This document shows positions 11,505-24,037 of a stretch of DNA of 64,000 nucleotides, piece after piece. The notes under the pieces were generated by a model. The model worked only from the letters and a program-made list of their open reading frames with translations, had not been told where the DNA came from and searched no databases. The stretch is from Chlorokybus atmophyticus. Taxonomy: Eukaryota > Streptophyta > Chlorokybophyceae > Chlorokybales > Chlorokybaceae. Position numbers and translations under genes: made by a program. Every line of letters starts with the position of its first letter. The first letter of the stretch is position 1. The stretch covers positions 1,770,887 through 1,834,886 of the forward strand of contig RHPI01003369.1 of NCBI GenBank assembly GCA_009103225.1, read 5' to 3'.

Positions 11505-12727
11505 TCTTGGAATTCGGACAAGACAACCTGGAGGAGTAAGGAAGAAGAGCCCTTTAGCGAGGTGGCAGAAGACCGCATGGTCTAGCTCAACCGGTACCGC
11601 CGCCGCGCAGACTGCAAGGAGGCAGGAGAGCGCTGGCGAGCTCGCCGCCGCCTCCAGAACTTAAGCTAGCCTAGCTACACTTGTACATGCAGCAATGCAA
11701 TAGAACTTGCCTACTTGCTCTTTATGCATGCCATGCACACTGTTGCCCACCTCCTTGTCGATCGCCGCTCCTTGTCGATCGCCACTCCTACAAGCACAAG
11801 TCAATCACACCAGCGCCATAAACAGCAGCATACCCAACAATACTCACAATGTAACAACTTACACACACATGCCGCCGCCGCCTAGCCTGGCCTAGCCTAG
11901 CCTGGCCGCCCTGAGATCAGAAGGGCAGTTAGATAACATGCGCTGCTGCGCACAACACAATGCTGCAGCATAGAGCATTGCTTACTTACTGTTGTCCGTT
12001 GCCACCGCCGCCACCGCCACCGCCACCGCCGCCGCCGCCGCCACTGCACAACCCAACGGTTTCACTTGCTTGAAGCCGTTGAGCGTTTGAACCTTGGCAA
12101 CCCAAGTGATTCAAACGCGTTGTCACAATGGCACCATCGTACCATTAGTATGATACGATGGTGCTATTGTCATAGAGTTTTTGTACTTTTGGAATGGTAC
12201 GTTAGTCGCCGCAATAGTGTAATATTTGTACCATTATTACGCATTACTCGCCGGCAAAAAACCAAAAAGAGACGGGCGGTTACTTGCTGGTCATGTGGTA
12301 GGTTGCCGCCGCACCAACCGACGGCCGGCTGTCGGCCGGCACTTACCAAGATGCAAGCAGCATAATAGGGGACTGACGATAACTAGCTTGCCATAGTAGG
12401 CAAGCCGCCGCGCATTCGGTACGACGGGCATGCTACGACCGGCGGCCGGCAGTCACTGTAAAGAACCGAAAGGTGACTTTCTGCTAAATTAGATAGGTCG
12501 CTACTGAGAAAAAAAAACAACTGGCGATCGGCCGTCACTTGAAGATGCGGTGACGTCGACGTGCTCATCACATGCAAGCTTTTGTTGCGTGTAATGATCG
12601 GCCAACCGCTGACCGTCATTGCATGGTGCTAAATAGCACCAGCCGTCCTGTAAGTCCCTTCATGGACCAATCCGTTAGGTCTGGCTAGGCAGGGTCACGT
12701 ACCCGTTCGTCCCTCAGTTCCAGCACC
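11505..12727. other. Non-coding spacer with GC-rich triplet repeats
   Basis: No gene was found. It contains a (CCACCG/CCG)n run at about 12000-12042, an imperfect inverted repeat (12127-12141 with 12154-12168, 14 of 15 bases paired), and GGCCGGC-rich segments at 12320-12450. It may hold an unrecognised non-autonomous element. Confidence 0.4.
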
Positions 12728-12732
12728 GTCAC

Positions 12733-13078
12733 TGTAAGGAGAGGGGGTGCTCCCTCCTCCCTTTAATCCCCTACCCCTACACCACCATTAGCCACGACGC
12801 CCACGACGCCCACGCCGCCGCCGCCAGGGGGAACTGCCGAAGCATAATATCCCCTGCCTATGGCGGTCGCTGCGTTAGCAGCGCCGCCATGCGGCTGAAA
12901 TCGACATGAGACTCATGTCTCATGTCGATATCAGTGTTACAGATAAGTAACACTACATAAGGGCCTTAACATAAGTTAACGGCCCTAATATGGCTTAATA
13001 GGCTGTATAATCCCGTTGGGACCCTTATTTAATCCTAAATAAGGGCGGGGAACCTTCATGGAGTAGCACACCGTTACA
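12733..13078 (-). repeat. 3' LTR of the chromovirus
   Basis: 346 bp starting TGTAAGGAG and ending CCGTTACA on the plus strand. It contains the imperfect hairpin around 12897-12932 (ATCGACATGAGA / TCTCATGTCGAT) that is also present in the other LTR, plus short CACGACGCC repeats not shared exactly with the 5' LTR. Confidence 0.93.
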
Positions 13079-13091
13079 TTCCCCCCCACTT
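13079..13091 (-). other. Polypurine tract
   Basis: On the minus strand AAGTGGGGGGGAA directly precedes the LTR start TGTAACGG. This is the expected plus-strand primer of the retroelement. The same bases and LTR start occur at the TRIM element's 3' LTR (19135-19155). Confidence 0.9.
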
Positions 13092-13249
13092 AGGTTTCAA
13101 TGTTCTCATTGAAGGGTTAGCAAAGCCCCACCACGAGTAAAGAAACGAAAGTAATAAGAGAATCAGGGCCGAAGCGGTATAGATGTCTGCCAGCATCCTT
13201 TTACCGTCCGCGTGTGGACACAGTACTCCAGTACCCCCGAAGAATCTCC

Positions 13250-15026
<1,777 letters not shown>

Positions 15027-15035
15027 GGCGTAATC

Positions 15036-16564
15036 CTATTCAACCTTCTTGGCCTTGCCCTTCCCCTTGGTTGGGCAGTTCTTTGCGATGTGGCCAGGTT
15101 GATGACAGACATAACAGGTGCGAGCCGCAGCAGGCATGCTACCACCAGTAGGTGCGCCACTGGTAGAAGCACCAAATGTCTTCGCCTTCTTTGCCAGGTG
15201 TGCACTCGGATGAGCGAAACGCTTTCCTCCCACCCCCCGCGGCTTGGCCGAAACTGCCACATGTGACTTGTCCTGCACCGTCGTGTCATCATTGTACAGG
15301 TACACGCTCAACTTCTGCAGCTTAGCCAAGTCCTCTGGAACCCAAGGAAGTCCCGTTGCCGTGTTGTACTGCAGCGGATCACGCATACGCGCATCCAAGC
15401 CGCGCTTGTACAACTTAAACTGCTCGGGCTTGTCCATGGGCATGAGGCCGCTGTTCGCACGACCCACCAATGCCTGAAAATCCTGTAGATAGGTTGAGGC
15501 CGCCCGACCATTTTGGCGCAACTTGCTGAGCTTGTTGCGAGCCTGAGTAGCCGAGTCCATGCCACCATAGCGTTCCATCAGGAACTGGAAAAGTGCCTCC
15601 ACTGTCTTGGCAGCACCATCTTCTGTCTGCCTCGCCCATTGGACGAGAGCATCAGATGGCATGAGCAACTCAGCAACAGCAATGTGCTCATTAACCGGGC
15701 GCTTGAGTGCTGTCAAGTAGTGCTCGACAGTGACCACCCAATCATGAATGCTGACGCTGACGCTAGGCTTGAACTTCTTAGGCTTGTTCTAAGCTGTCAC
15801 CGGCAAACCTGCTGATGCCCCAGCTGCCGAAGTAGCACCTGCCACCTGTTGGCGCAGCGCCACCAACTCAGCCTGCATGGCATCGAGGCGTGCCGTCAAC
15901 TGCACTCGGCCAGTCAACTTGTCTTCCAAGTTAAGTCCCAAGTACCAGAACACATCCTTGCAATGCTGTGAGGTTTCCACTCCCAAGTTGGCCAAAGCCT
16001 CAAACGCCATTCGCTTGCCTTGGTAAGGGAGAGGCTTATCATATACGGCCATGATAGCTGCCACCTTTGGATCACCTCGCACGAGTGGCGGGATGTTGTT
16101 TGTCAGCTCATGTTCGAGCATGCGGATCACCATCTCCTTGCTTGCACGAGGGAGTGTGGCAAAGTCTGTCTCATGGCCATCACGAACCGTCTGCGCCCAT
16201 GCTTCCCACGTTGCCTAACGAAGCCGAGGGTGGGCAGAGCTTTACGCTCTTCTGCATACTTCTCAATGGCCCCGCCAATGACACTGTGAGTGTCCACTGC
16301 AGCTGGTGCACAATGAGTGTCCACTGGTGCACTCTGAGAAGACTGGTTGGGAGAAGCTTCGCTGTCTTGCTTAGCTCCTTCCTTCTCACTGTCAGTAAGC
16401 TTATGGCTTTCACTCGTATCAGAGTAGTTCACTTCCTCTTCACTCGATGGCTCATATGATGTGGACTTCTCCACATCATCCCCTCCTTGGTCAGACATCT
16501 GCCCAAGAATACAAGCCGTCAACAGTAGAAGTGTGTAAGTGCACAAAACACCCAAGTTGTGCAC
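15036..16564 (-). pseudogene. Gag of the chromovirus (interrupted)
   Basis: A retrotransposon Gag: an acidic Ser/Glu-rich N-terminus (16500-16350), a capsid-like helical region (YLTALKRPVNEH ... FLMERYGGMDSATQARNKL ... TYLQDFQALVGRA) and a zinc knuckle CYVCHQPGHIAKNC near 15120-15080 that fits CX2CX4HX4C, followed by a basic tail. The 5' ORF (16564-16127) and the next one (16133-15789) are in different frames, so one frameshift is present. A single TAG at about 15791 separates the middle part from the capsid/knuckle part in the same frame. Pol starts in another frame just downstream. Confidence 0.88.
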
Positions 16565-17197
16565 TGTAAAAGTGTCAAAATCTATAGATTAGATTTCGTC
16601 AAGTTTCAAGTGCTTAACGTGGAGTATTCAACTCAAACAAGAGCTCTCCACACACCTTTCAACTAGACACTCAAGTTGAAACAAACCGTATGCGAATCCA
16701 CGCGGCGGTTCACAAGTTACAGCTTGTCAAAACTTGCACTTTGTACAACTCAGCTCAACCCACAATTGTAATTGACACACAGGGTGCCAAAATCTCGTTG
16801 AATCAACCCTACAGGCTGATATTAACGAATTGCGAGTTGTGAGTTTGATATCGGCCGCACAGAGTGACTCTGGCGGCCTCACCGCACTGACTGGCGGTAA
16901 CGGCAGCCGATGTTGCCACCGGACTGCCTCACAAGGGTTGGTTTTGTGAAAACTATTTCACACCCTTTACACCACCACGAATCCACGTGGTGGCAAGTCA
17001 CAACACAAGCATAAGCACAGTATGTTATGACAATAATGTGATTACAAGTGATGTGCTGGGCATGCAATGCTTGGGGGGGGCTGCCTAAGTGGCCGCCTCC
17101 CCTTTACGCAAGCTAACAAGCCTGGCTAGGCAGGGCAGGGCAAGGCAAGCAAAACTAGGCTAAGCTAGGCTAAGCACCAGCAGCAATTATAACTACT

Positions 17198-17199
17198 AT

Positions 17200-17231
<32 letters not shown>

Positions 17232-17232
17232 C
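17198..17232. repeat. (AAC)n microsatellite in the element leader
   Basis: A run of CAA/AAC triplets within the untranslated leader of the chromovirus, flanked by CCGCCTG-rich repeats (17270-17370). Confidence 0.9.
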
Positions 17233-17368
17233 TAGCTAACAACTACTACTACCCACCCTAGTGGGTAGCGGCTGCTAGTTGCCGCCGCCTGCCGCCGCTG
17301 GTTAGTGCTGTCGCCTGCCGCCGCAGTCGCTGCCGCCTGCCGCCGCCCCTCCCACAAGCCCCTCGCCG

Positions 17369-17385
17369 CCCGCGCTCCGATACCA
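17369..17385 (-). other. Primer-binding site (initiator Met tRNA type)
   Basis: One base inside the 5' LTR, the minus strand reads TGGTATCGGAGCGCG. TGGTATC-GAGC is the usual complement of the 3' end of initiator methionine tRNA used by many Ty3/gypsy and Ty1/copia elements. Confidence 0.85.
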
Positions 17386-17386
17386 A

Positions 17387-17724
17387 TGTAAGGAGAGGGG
17401 GTGCTCCCTCCTCCCTTTAATCCCCTACCCCAACACCACCACCAGCCACCACGCCCACGACGCCGCCGCCAGGGGGAACTGCCGAAGCAGAAGATCCCCT
17501 GGCTATGGCGGTCGCTGCGTTAGCAGCGCCGCCATGCGGCTGATATCGACATGAGACTCATGTCTCATGTCGATATCAGTGTTACAGATAAGTAACACTA
17601 CATTAGGGCCTTAACATAAGTTAACGGCCCTAATATGGCTTAATAGGCTGTATAATCCCGTTGGGACCCTTATCTAATCCTAAATAAGGGCGGGGAACCT
17701 CTATAGAGGTAGCACACCGTTACA
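17387..17724 (-). repeat. 5' LTR of the chromovirus
   Basis: 338 bp, TGTAAGGAG...CCGTTACA on the plus strand, followed by the target duplication GTCAC. It carries a 17-bp-arm hairpin (17541-17557 with 17562-17578, TGATATCGACATGAGAC type). Confidence 0.93.
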
Positions 17725-17729
17725 GTCAC

Positions 17730-18690
17730 CTTGTAGAATCTGCGACGGTCTCATGTGGAATGCGAATGGAAGACGTCGTCTTCAGCAAGGTTAAAGGCGT
17801 GTTGCATGATTGAGAGGACAATTTTTTTAGAATGGCTAGGGCTGACTTAGCGAGAAGCCGTTATTAGTGGCTTGTGCACAGTGTGAATGTAAATGTACAC
17901 ATGATAAATGTCGCATGATGAATGTATTTATTAAAGTATTATATAATCAGATTGTAAAACGCGTATCCCCATGCAACTATAGTATAAGTAATATGTGGCT
18001 CCTCACATGGCAGCGACTACTACTGCAATAGCTAATTGGTTAAAGCGCCGATCATTGTTGCCAGGGTTACAACCAACGTGAGGACCCAATGCCGTCGTTG
18101 TTACACAATGCGAGTATGAATGCAACAGCTTTAAAACTATAATTCATCATCATATATATGTGTATATTTATGGTTTTGTAACTATGTAGTGCGTTGCAAG
18201 CAAGAAACAAGTCGAGTAATAAACATGATATTGAGTGACCCTGCTTCTTGCAAATGACAAACTGGAAACTTCAACGTGTGCAAGTGCATGCAATGGGCAT
18301 GCTTGCATGAGCTACTGACATGCCGGTCTATCGGCATGCACAAATAACTTGCGACAGTATTGCGCAAAGCACATTCCGAGATGTGGTTGTGCTATATAAG
18401 GCTATTTAGCAATCAACGAGCACACAAATCAAGAGAGGAACATTACCTACTTTTTAGTGGATGCGTTCAACACTCACAGTAACCGTGACCGTTGAAACAT
18501 ATAACTCAAAGAGATCACCTTATTGTGCATCAGACTGACTAATAATGCAGTTACAATCATAATTTAACTGTGATGGTTTTTATACACAGTTCACGAAGAT
18601 CATGTGCATAGCTGCATTAATAGGTGTGGATTGTCACAATTGGAGTAGTTAGTTAGATGTGTCCAACAGTCATTACGGTAACAGTCGATA
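17730..18690. other. AT-rich spacer
   Basis: No gene, RNA gene or repeat with clear ends was recognised between the chromovirus and the first TRIM element. Confidence 0.5.
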
Positions 18691-19231
18691 CTGGCTGTAA
18701 CGGGAAGGTACATTGGATTACCACAAATTGACCATAAAAGCATCAAGTCTTTTGTGGTCGAGTGGGCTGTAATATTGGTCATCGGAGCTTGAGACCTGGG
18801 TTCGATTCCTGCCCTGCACACGAATTCCGCGGTCGTTGTTTCTCGATCCAATAACATCGTAAATGGTCACTTCATAAGTGCCATCATCGATAGGTCGCGA
18901 CTTGCCTAATGGCAGTTGCGTCGGACTGACCAGTTTAGTCGGCGCGGCAGGACGCGACCTGCCTGTCGCGATGCGACCTGTGGGGCCGGCAGCGGTGCGC
19001 TATGCGCGCGTTGACCGGTATGGGCTTAAATTGGCTGGTCCTTGGGTGGTGGGGCCGGTGACCGACCCTAAATCATACCCCTGGGAAGATTCCCCAGCTA
19101 ATGGGCGCCAGCTGCCGAGGACGTCAGCGTTCTTAAGTGGGGGGGAATGTAACGGGAAGGTACATTGATTTACCACAAATCGACCATAAAACCACCAAGT
19201 CTTTTGTGGTCGAGTGGGCTGTGACACTGGC
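18691..19231 (+). mobile_element. TRIM (miniature LTR retrotransposon), standard copy
   Basis: A 531-bp element (18696-19226) flanked by the 5-bp duplication CTGGC (18691-18695 and 19227-19231). LTRs of 79 bp lie at 18696-18774 and 19148-19226, both starting TGTAACGGGAAGGTACATTG; they differ at about six or seven positions and the right one ends TGACA. A primer-binding-site-like TTGGTCATCGGAGC follows the left LTR (the copy at 20092 reads TTGGTATCGGAGC), and the polypurine tract AAGTGGGGGGGAA (19135-19147) precedes the right LTR. The internal 370 bp is non-coding and GC-rich. It encodes nothing, so it must be mobilised in trans. The shared polypurine tract, LTR edge and primer site point to the neighbouring chromovirus family as helper (inference). 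Confidence 0.92.
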
Positions 19232-19682
19232 ATAGCGTAGCACTGAACGGTTCACAATTCACATTCAACTTTATCATGTACTATTTAACTATGCCGTGTT
19301 GCATAAACAGATGCAGAGGAGTGGTTTTGCAAGTTTAAAGACGTCTTCTTAAAAGCCGTCGTGCTATCAATTGCGTTCATTATCGCGTTCGTACGGCATT
19401 AATTTGCAAAAAAAGGCGTTGCCTCGTACGTGATTCTATCTTGCATGCGATAACTATATAAAGACATCTGAAATGTCATGCACTAATGGTACAATGACTG
19501 GACACAATTCATCACGCAATCTCATTATGTGGTTTTTATACTATTGAGTTAATCTTTTTTAATTGCATTGCTACCACGCACAACACATCGACTCAGATAT
19601 TGCTATCCGTGACCTTTAACGGCGGTAAACGCAAAGTGTTGTGGATGCTGTTTTAACAAGGGGTAATCTGTGCTATAGTATA
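19232..19682. other. Spacer between the two TRIM insertions
   Basis: AT-rich DNA with no supportable gene. It separates two independent insertions, each with its own target duplication. Confidence 0.5.
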
Positions 19683-20509
19683 CCTTGTGTAATAGGAATG
19701 TACATTATATAACCACAACTCGACCATAAAAGCACCAAGTCTTTTATGGTCGAATGGAACGCTGACGTCCTTAGCAGCTAGCTCCCATCAGCTGGGGAAT
19801 CATCCCAGGGGTTTGGTAAGGTCGGCCACCGGTCACAGCGGCAAGGACCGGCTAAATTGGGCTCATACCGGTCAACGCACGCATAGCGCGCCGCTGCCGG
19901 CCCCACATGGGGCATCGCGACAGGCAGGTCGCGTCTTGCCGCGCCGACTGAACGCCGGCTGCCGTTAGGCAAGTCGCGACCCATCGATGATGGCACTTAT
20001 GACCATTTACGATGTTACTGGATCGAGAAACAACGACCGCGGAATTCGTGTAAAAGTACCGGAAGTCTTTTATGGTCGAGTGGGCTGTGACATTGGTATC
20101 GGAGCTTGAAACCCGGTTCGATTCCTACCTTGCACACGGATTCCGTGGACGTTGTTTCTTGATCCAGTAACATCGTAAATGGTCATAAGTGCCATTATCA
20201 ATAGGTCGCGACTTGCCTAACGGCAGTCGCGCCGGCGTTCAGTCGGCGCGGTAGGACGCGACCTGCCTGTCGCGATGCCCCCGTCGTGGGGCCGGCAGCG
20301 GCGCGCTATGCGCGCGTTGACCGGTATGAGCCTAATTTAGCCGGTCCTTGCCGCTGGGGCCGGTGGCCGACCCAAGCAAACCCTTGGGATGATTCCCCAG
20401 CTGATGGGAGCCAGCTGCCGAGGACGTTAGCGTTTCACTCGTCCATAAAAGACTTGGTGTTTTTATGGTCGATTTGTGGTTATATAATGTACCTTCCCGT
20501 TACACCTTG
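19683..20509. mobile_element. Foldback TRIM: two inverted arms inserted as one unit
   Basis: An 817-bp element (19688-20504) bounded by the 5-bp duplication CCTTG (19683-19687 and 20505-20509). Left arm (19688 to about 20051): an LTR beginning TGTAATAGG then the TRIM internal region in reverse orientation. Right arm (about 20136-20504): the internal region forward, then the LTR in reverse, ending CCCGTTACA. The arms are long imperfect inverted repeats of about 365 bp. The roughly 85-bp centre holds a partial LTR end (AGTCTTTTATGGTCGAG...TGTGACA) and an intact primer-binding site TTGGTATCGGAGC. Both outer ends are therefore U3 ends (TGTAAY...) rather than one U3 and one U5 end, and the polypurine tract is absent from both arm joints. 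One target duplication around the whole indicates that the palindrome integrated as a unit. Confidence 0.88.
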
Positions 20510-23026
20510 TTTTACATTTTGAAATGAGGGTGACAACGACGATAACACTACCTCGGTAGGTGAGCACGGTGGCTGAGCACGTGTCACGCATTATAATGAT
20601 TATGTGAGATCTTCTTGACATATTGGCATTTCATTACATAATGGCGTCTTTCATGTGCAAGATGCTGATTGTTTAATGCATTTGTTGTTAACAGCCCAAA
20701 TAGCTACAAAGTTACCGCGCAACAACACGGCCAACAATGCGTTGGTACTACTCGTTAATCGGACGGCGGCGACACCATTGTTATGGCCGCTGGTGTCACA
20801 ACAGTCTTAAGACATACAAACAATAAGTAGAGTAGCAGCAGGGAGAGGCATTAAGGGTTTATATACATGCACCATGCATAATAATGCCATGCAGATAGAT
20901 TGCCACACATGCATGCGTGTTGCATAATTACACTGACAAACAATATATCTTCATGGCCCACTCGTTGCATGCACACGTATAATCGCTAATTGCTATTGCT
21001 ACCAATTGTCATCGTAATATGATGCATGCATTTATATGCAGCCGCTGCAATATATACTAGTCACATGTATAGAAAATATGCATGGATTCGTAATTGTCGC
21101 CTTGCTGGCATGCGCCAACGCATGATTTTATTACTTTCATGAACCTTAACTATACGAGAGATACAGGCATGCACAACCACATTAATCCACATTAAATTCT
21201 CATTCGCGCCTCCGGACAAGGGGGCCCTCTCACGAGCAACATGCAAAGTGCATGTCATCTGGCAAAGTTAAGGTTAACCCTCACGTTGGGTAACCCCAGT
21301 TTCTTTCACATGCATGATCAATGAATTTGCAATAGGAATTTCATAAAAAAGGAAAACATAGCAGATTCAAATTTGCGAAGCTTTTTAATTTATGTGTAAG
21401 ATGATCATTGATGCAATTATCTACATGTTACGTTCGTTGTTACATACATACAACATGCACGGTTAATGACGGATGGGTTGTGCAATGCACAATGTGCGTG
21501 CAATGAAGTCGTGTACTCAGAACAAGGTCAATACGTAAATGTATATATGTATATACAAGCTCACATGTCTATGCAAGACAATGTATTTTATCGATTTGCT
21601 CTTGCATATATAGCATAATCCAACACACTTTTTAAGATGCAAAGTAAATATCTTGTTCACTATGGCAGTTAGCGGAAGTATTGCAATCAAACACTCAACA
21701 TTATATGTCTTAATTTAACTGTATACCATACCATTGACATGGCTTTAGCAAGTTGTTGAAGCCATGTTGGGATCAATGATGATAGCGCGTAATGCGGTGC
21801 AAATGATAAGCATGTACGTGTGCGCACGCGCATATACATAAACACTATGGGCATGCATATTCGCCACTGTATACACACATACGCACACACATCATTAACA
21901 ACATGCAAAGCTTGTTGATAATTAGCATTAAGGTTAAGGGGGCCAGGCCACTCAGACCTTTGCAAAGTTGGTAAGATTAAAAAATGTCTGAAAGAGCAGG
22001 CCCTGCTCAGCAGAGCCATTGAGGAAGAGCAGGCGCATGTGCACAACTCAAGAGCGGCATTAAGGGCTGCAAGCTTGCTTTAGCTCGTGCTCTAGCTTAG
22101 GCCTGTTCTGTGAAATGTGGCCACTTAGCATTAAGGTTTTGCACGGGAAGATTACTAGTCGTTGATCGTCCCTGATTAAGTGTGAAGTTGGCAACTTACT
22201 ATTACATAGCATTATGTATCATAGAATAGCATAGCATAACAGTACACAGTACACAGTAAAAACCTTCAGTGAGCCACATGTTGTGGCAGTCATTAGCATT
22301 GCATGCATAGGTGCACATACGTGGACTGTCTGTGCTCGCCGCATGTAATAACATTAGCCACAATCCTTGAGTGTCGTCAGTTGCTTACTTACCGTCCTTT
22401 TACGTATGCTCATCTTATTGTGCGTTGCTCCGCAGCTGCATGTGTAGCAGCCATTGACATAACATCCTATACTATGAATTATACCATATATTGTATATGA
22501 AGTGCATGTGGCTTTCATTTTCATGTTGCCAAGAAAACCACTTGAACATCGTTATTGTTGCATAGCATTTAACATTGCATAATGTCAGAGCTCAACGTGT
22601 GCAACATATCGATTTACATACCAATCTTTGTTGATAATATCAATTACGAACATGGTTACATTCATGAAATGAGGTATACATCAGTTCGCTTCAAGACCAA
22701 ACGCTCAAGGCCACCTTGCAGATTCAGTGATCAATCATTCAACCAACTCACTCTACCTTAGTCCAAGGTTTCCAGCATTGTGCAAAAGGAACAGTCAATG
22801 AGGCAGGATGAGTGAGCTTTGAGATCAGGGAACAAGGATCAGTGATCCATCCGTCTTCGCGTCGTACTCGGTTACCCTGGTAGCCCTCATCAGCATAAAC
22901 TTCAATCATCCATCAAGTCGCCAACTTCTAACCTGAGCCAGGTGCACGCAGGCGTCGTCGTCGTCGTCGTTGCCATCCTCCTCATCCTCCTCATTGTCTT
23001 GCTCGGCGGTGTCAATTCGTGCCGTC
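20510..23026. other. AT-rich intergenic region upstream of the ankyrin gene
   Basis: No supportable gene. A short plus-strand frame at about 21965-22080 reads like a coiled-coil fragment (LKEQALLSRAIEEEQ) without start or partner exons. A (GTC)n run at 22951-22970 and CTC repeats lie in the likely 5' leader of the ankyrin gene. Confidence 0.45.
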
Positions 23027-23943
23027 ATGGAGGAGATGGTTCAGAAGGCGACAACGGATCGCCGGCGCAACGAGGCGGCGCTGCTTGTGGCGGCGGAGGG
23101 CGACGCGGAGCTGCTGAGAAGGCTGGCCTCAGACGGAGCAGATCTGCGCCACGCCGACAAGCATGGTAAAGGGTTTGTGGGCTTGTATGGATGCTTTGGA
23201 GTGCTGGACTCTTTGTAAGATGGGTTGCGTGTTTGGTGCACAGCATGCAGGAAGCCCATGTCTTGCTGTTGTGTGATATTATTTCAGGCAATGCCTTGGG
23301 ACAGTGCGCCAGTTGTTTGTTTTCGTGCCAAACACTGGTGCGGCTGGTCGTCATCGTCAAATAAGCATGCATGCATGACGTATGCACAACTGTTATAACC
23401 ATGCAACGTGCGTTGTGCGTCGTGTGCAATGCAAACGCAGCTTAAGTAGGCAAAAATCAAGTAGGTGGAGAAATCTTGGCATGCAGGTGTGCCATACTGA
23501 GCAGTTATATAGCAATGTACTTCAAAGTTCTGCATGATAGCGGTTATGGGGTCCAATGCAGGCAGCATGTCCTCAATCAACCATATTCTCAACTGCCCTA
23601 CTTCAGCACCATACCACTATAACCAGTGCATGCCACAATGGCATAGTACAACTGTGATCAGAATACATCACATTTGTGACATGTCTCTTTCAGGCCGCAC
23701 AGCCCTCCACTTTGCCTGTACTCAAGGCCACCTCTCCTGCGTCCGTTTCCTCTTCGAGCGCGGCTGCGACGCGGACGCCGACGACAAGGAGGGCCGCACG
23801 CCCTTGCACGCCGCCGCGCTGTTCGATCGCGCGGAGGTCGTGGAGTACTTGTGCGAGAAGGGGGCGTGGGTGGATCCGAATGACGCGAGGGATTGCACAC
23901 CTCTTCACTTGGCATGCCGGAAGGTGAGTGCCTGCGTGCGTGT

Positions 23944-24037
<94 letters not shown>

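Noticed and set aside
18757-18815. tRNA-derived SINE head (A-box-like TGGTCGAGTGG and B-box-like GGTTCGATTCC)
   Set aside because: The A-box-like part lies in the 79-bp LTR and the B-box-like part just after the primer-binding site. LTR pair, TSD, PBS and PPT explain the structure as a TRIM. Pol III transcription was not excluded, but no separate SINE is needed.
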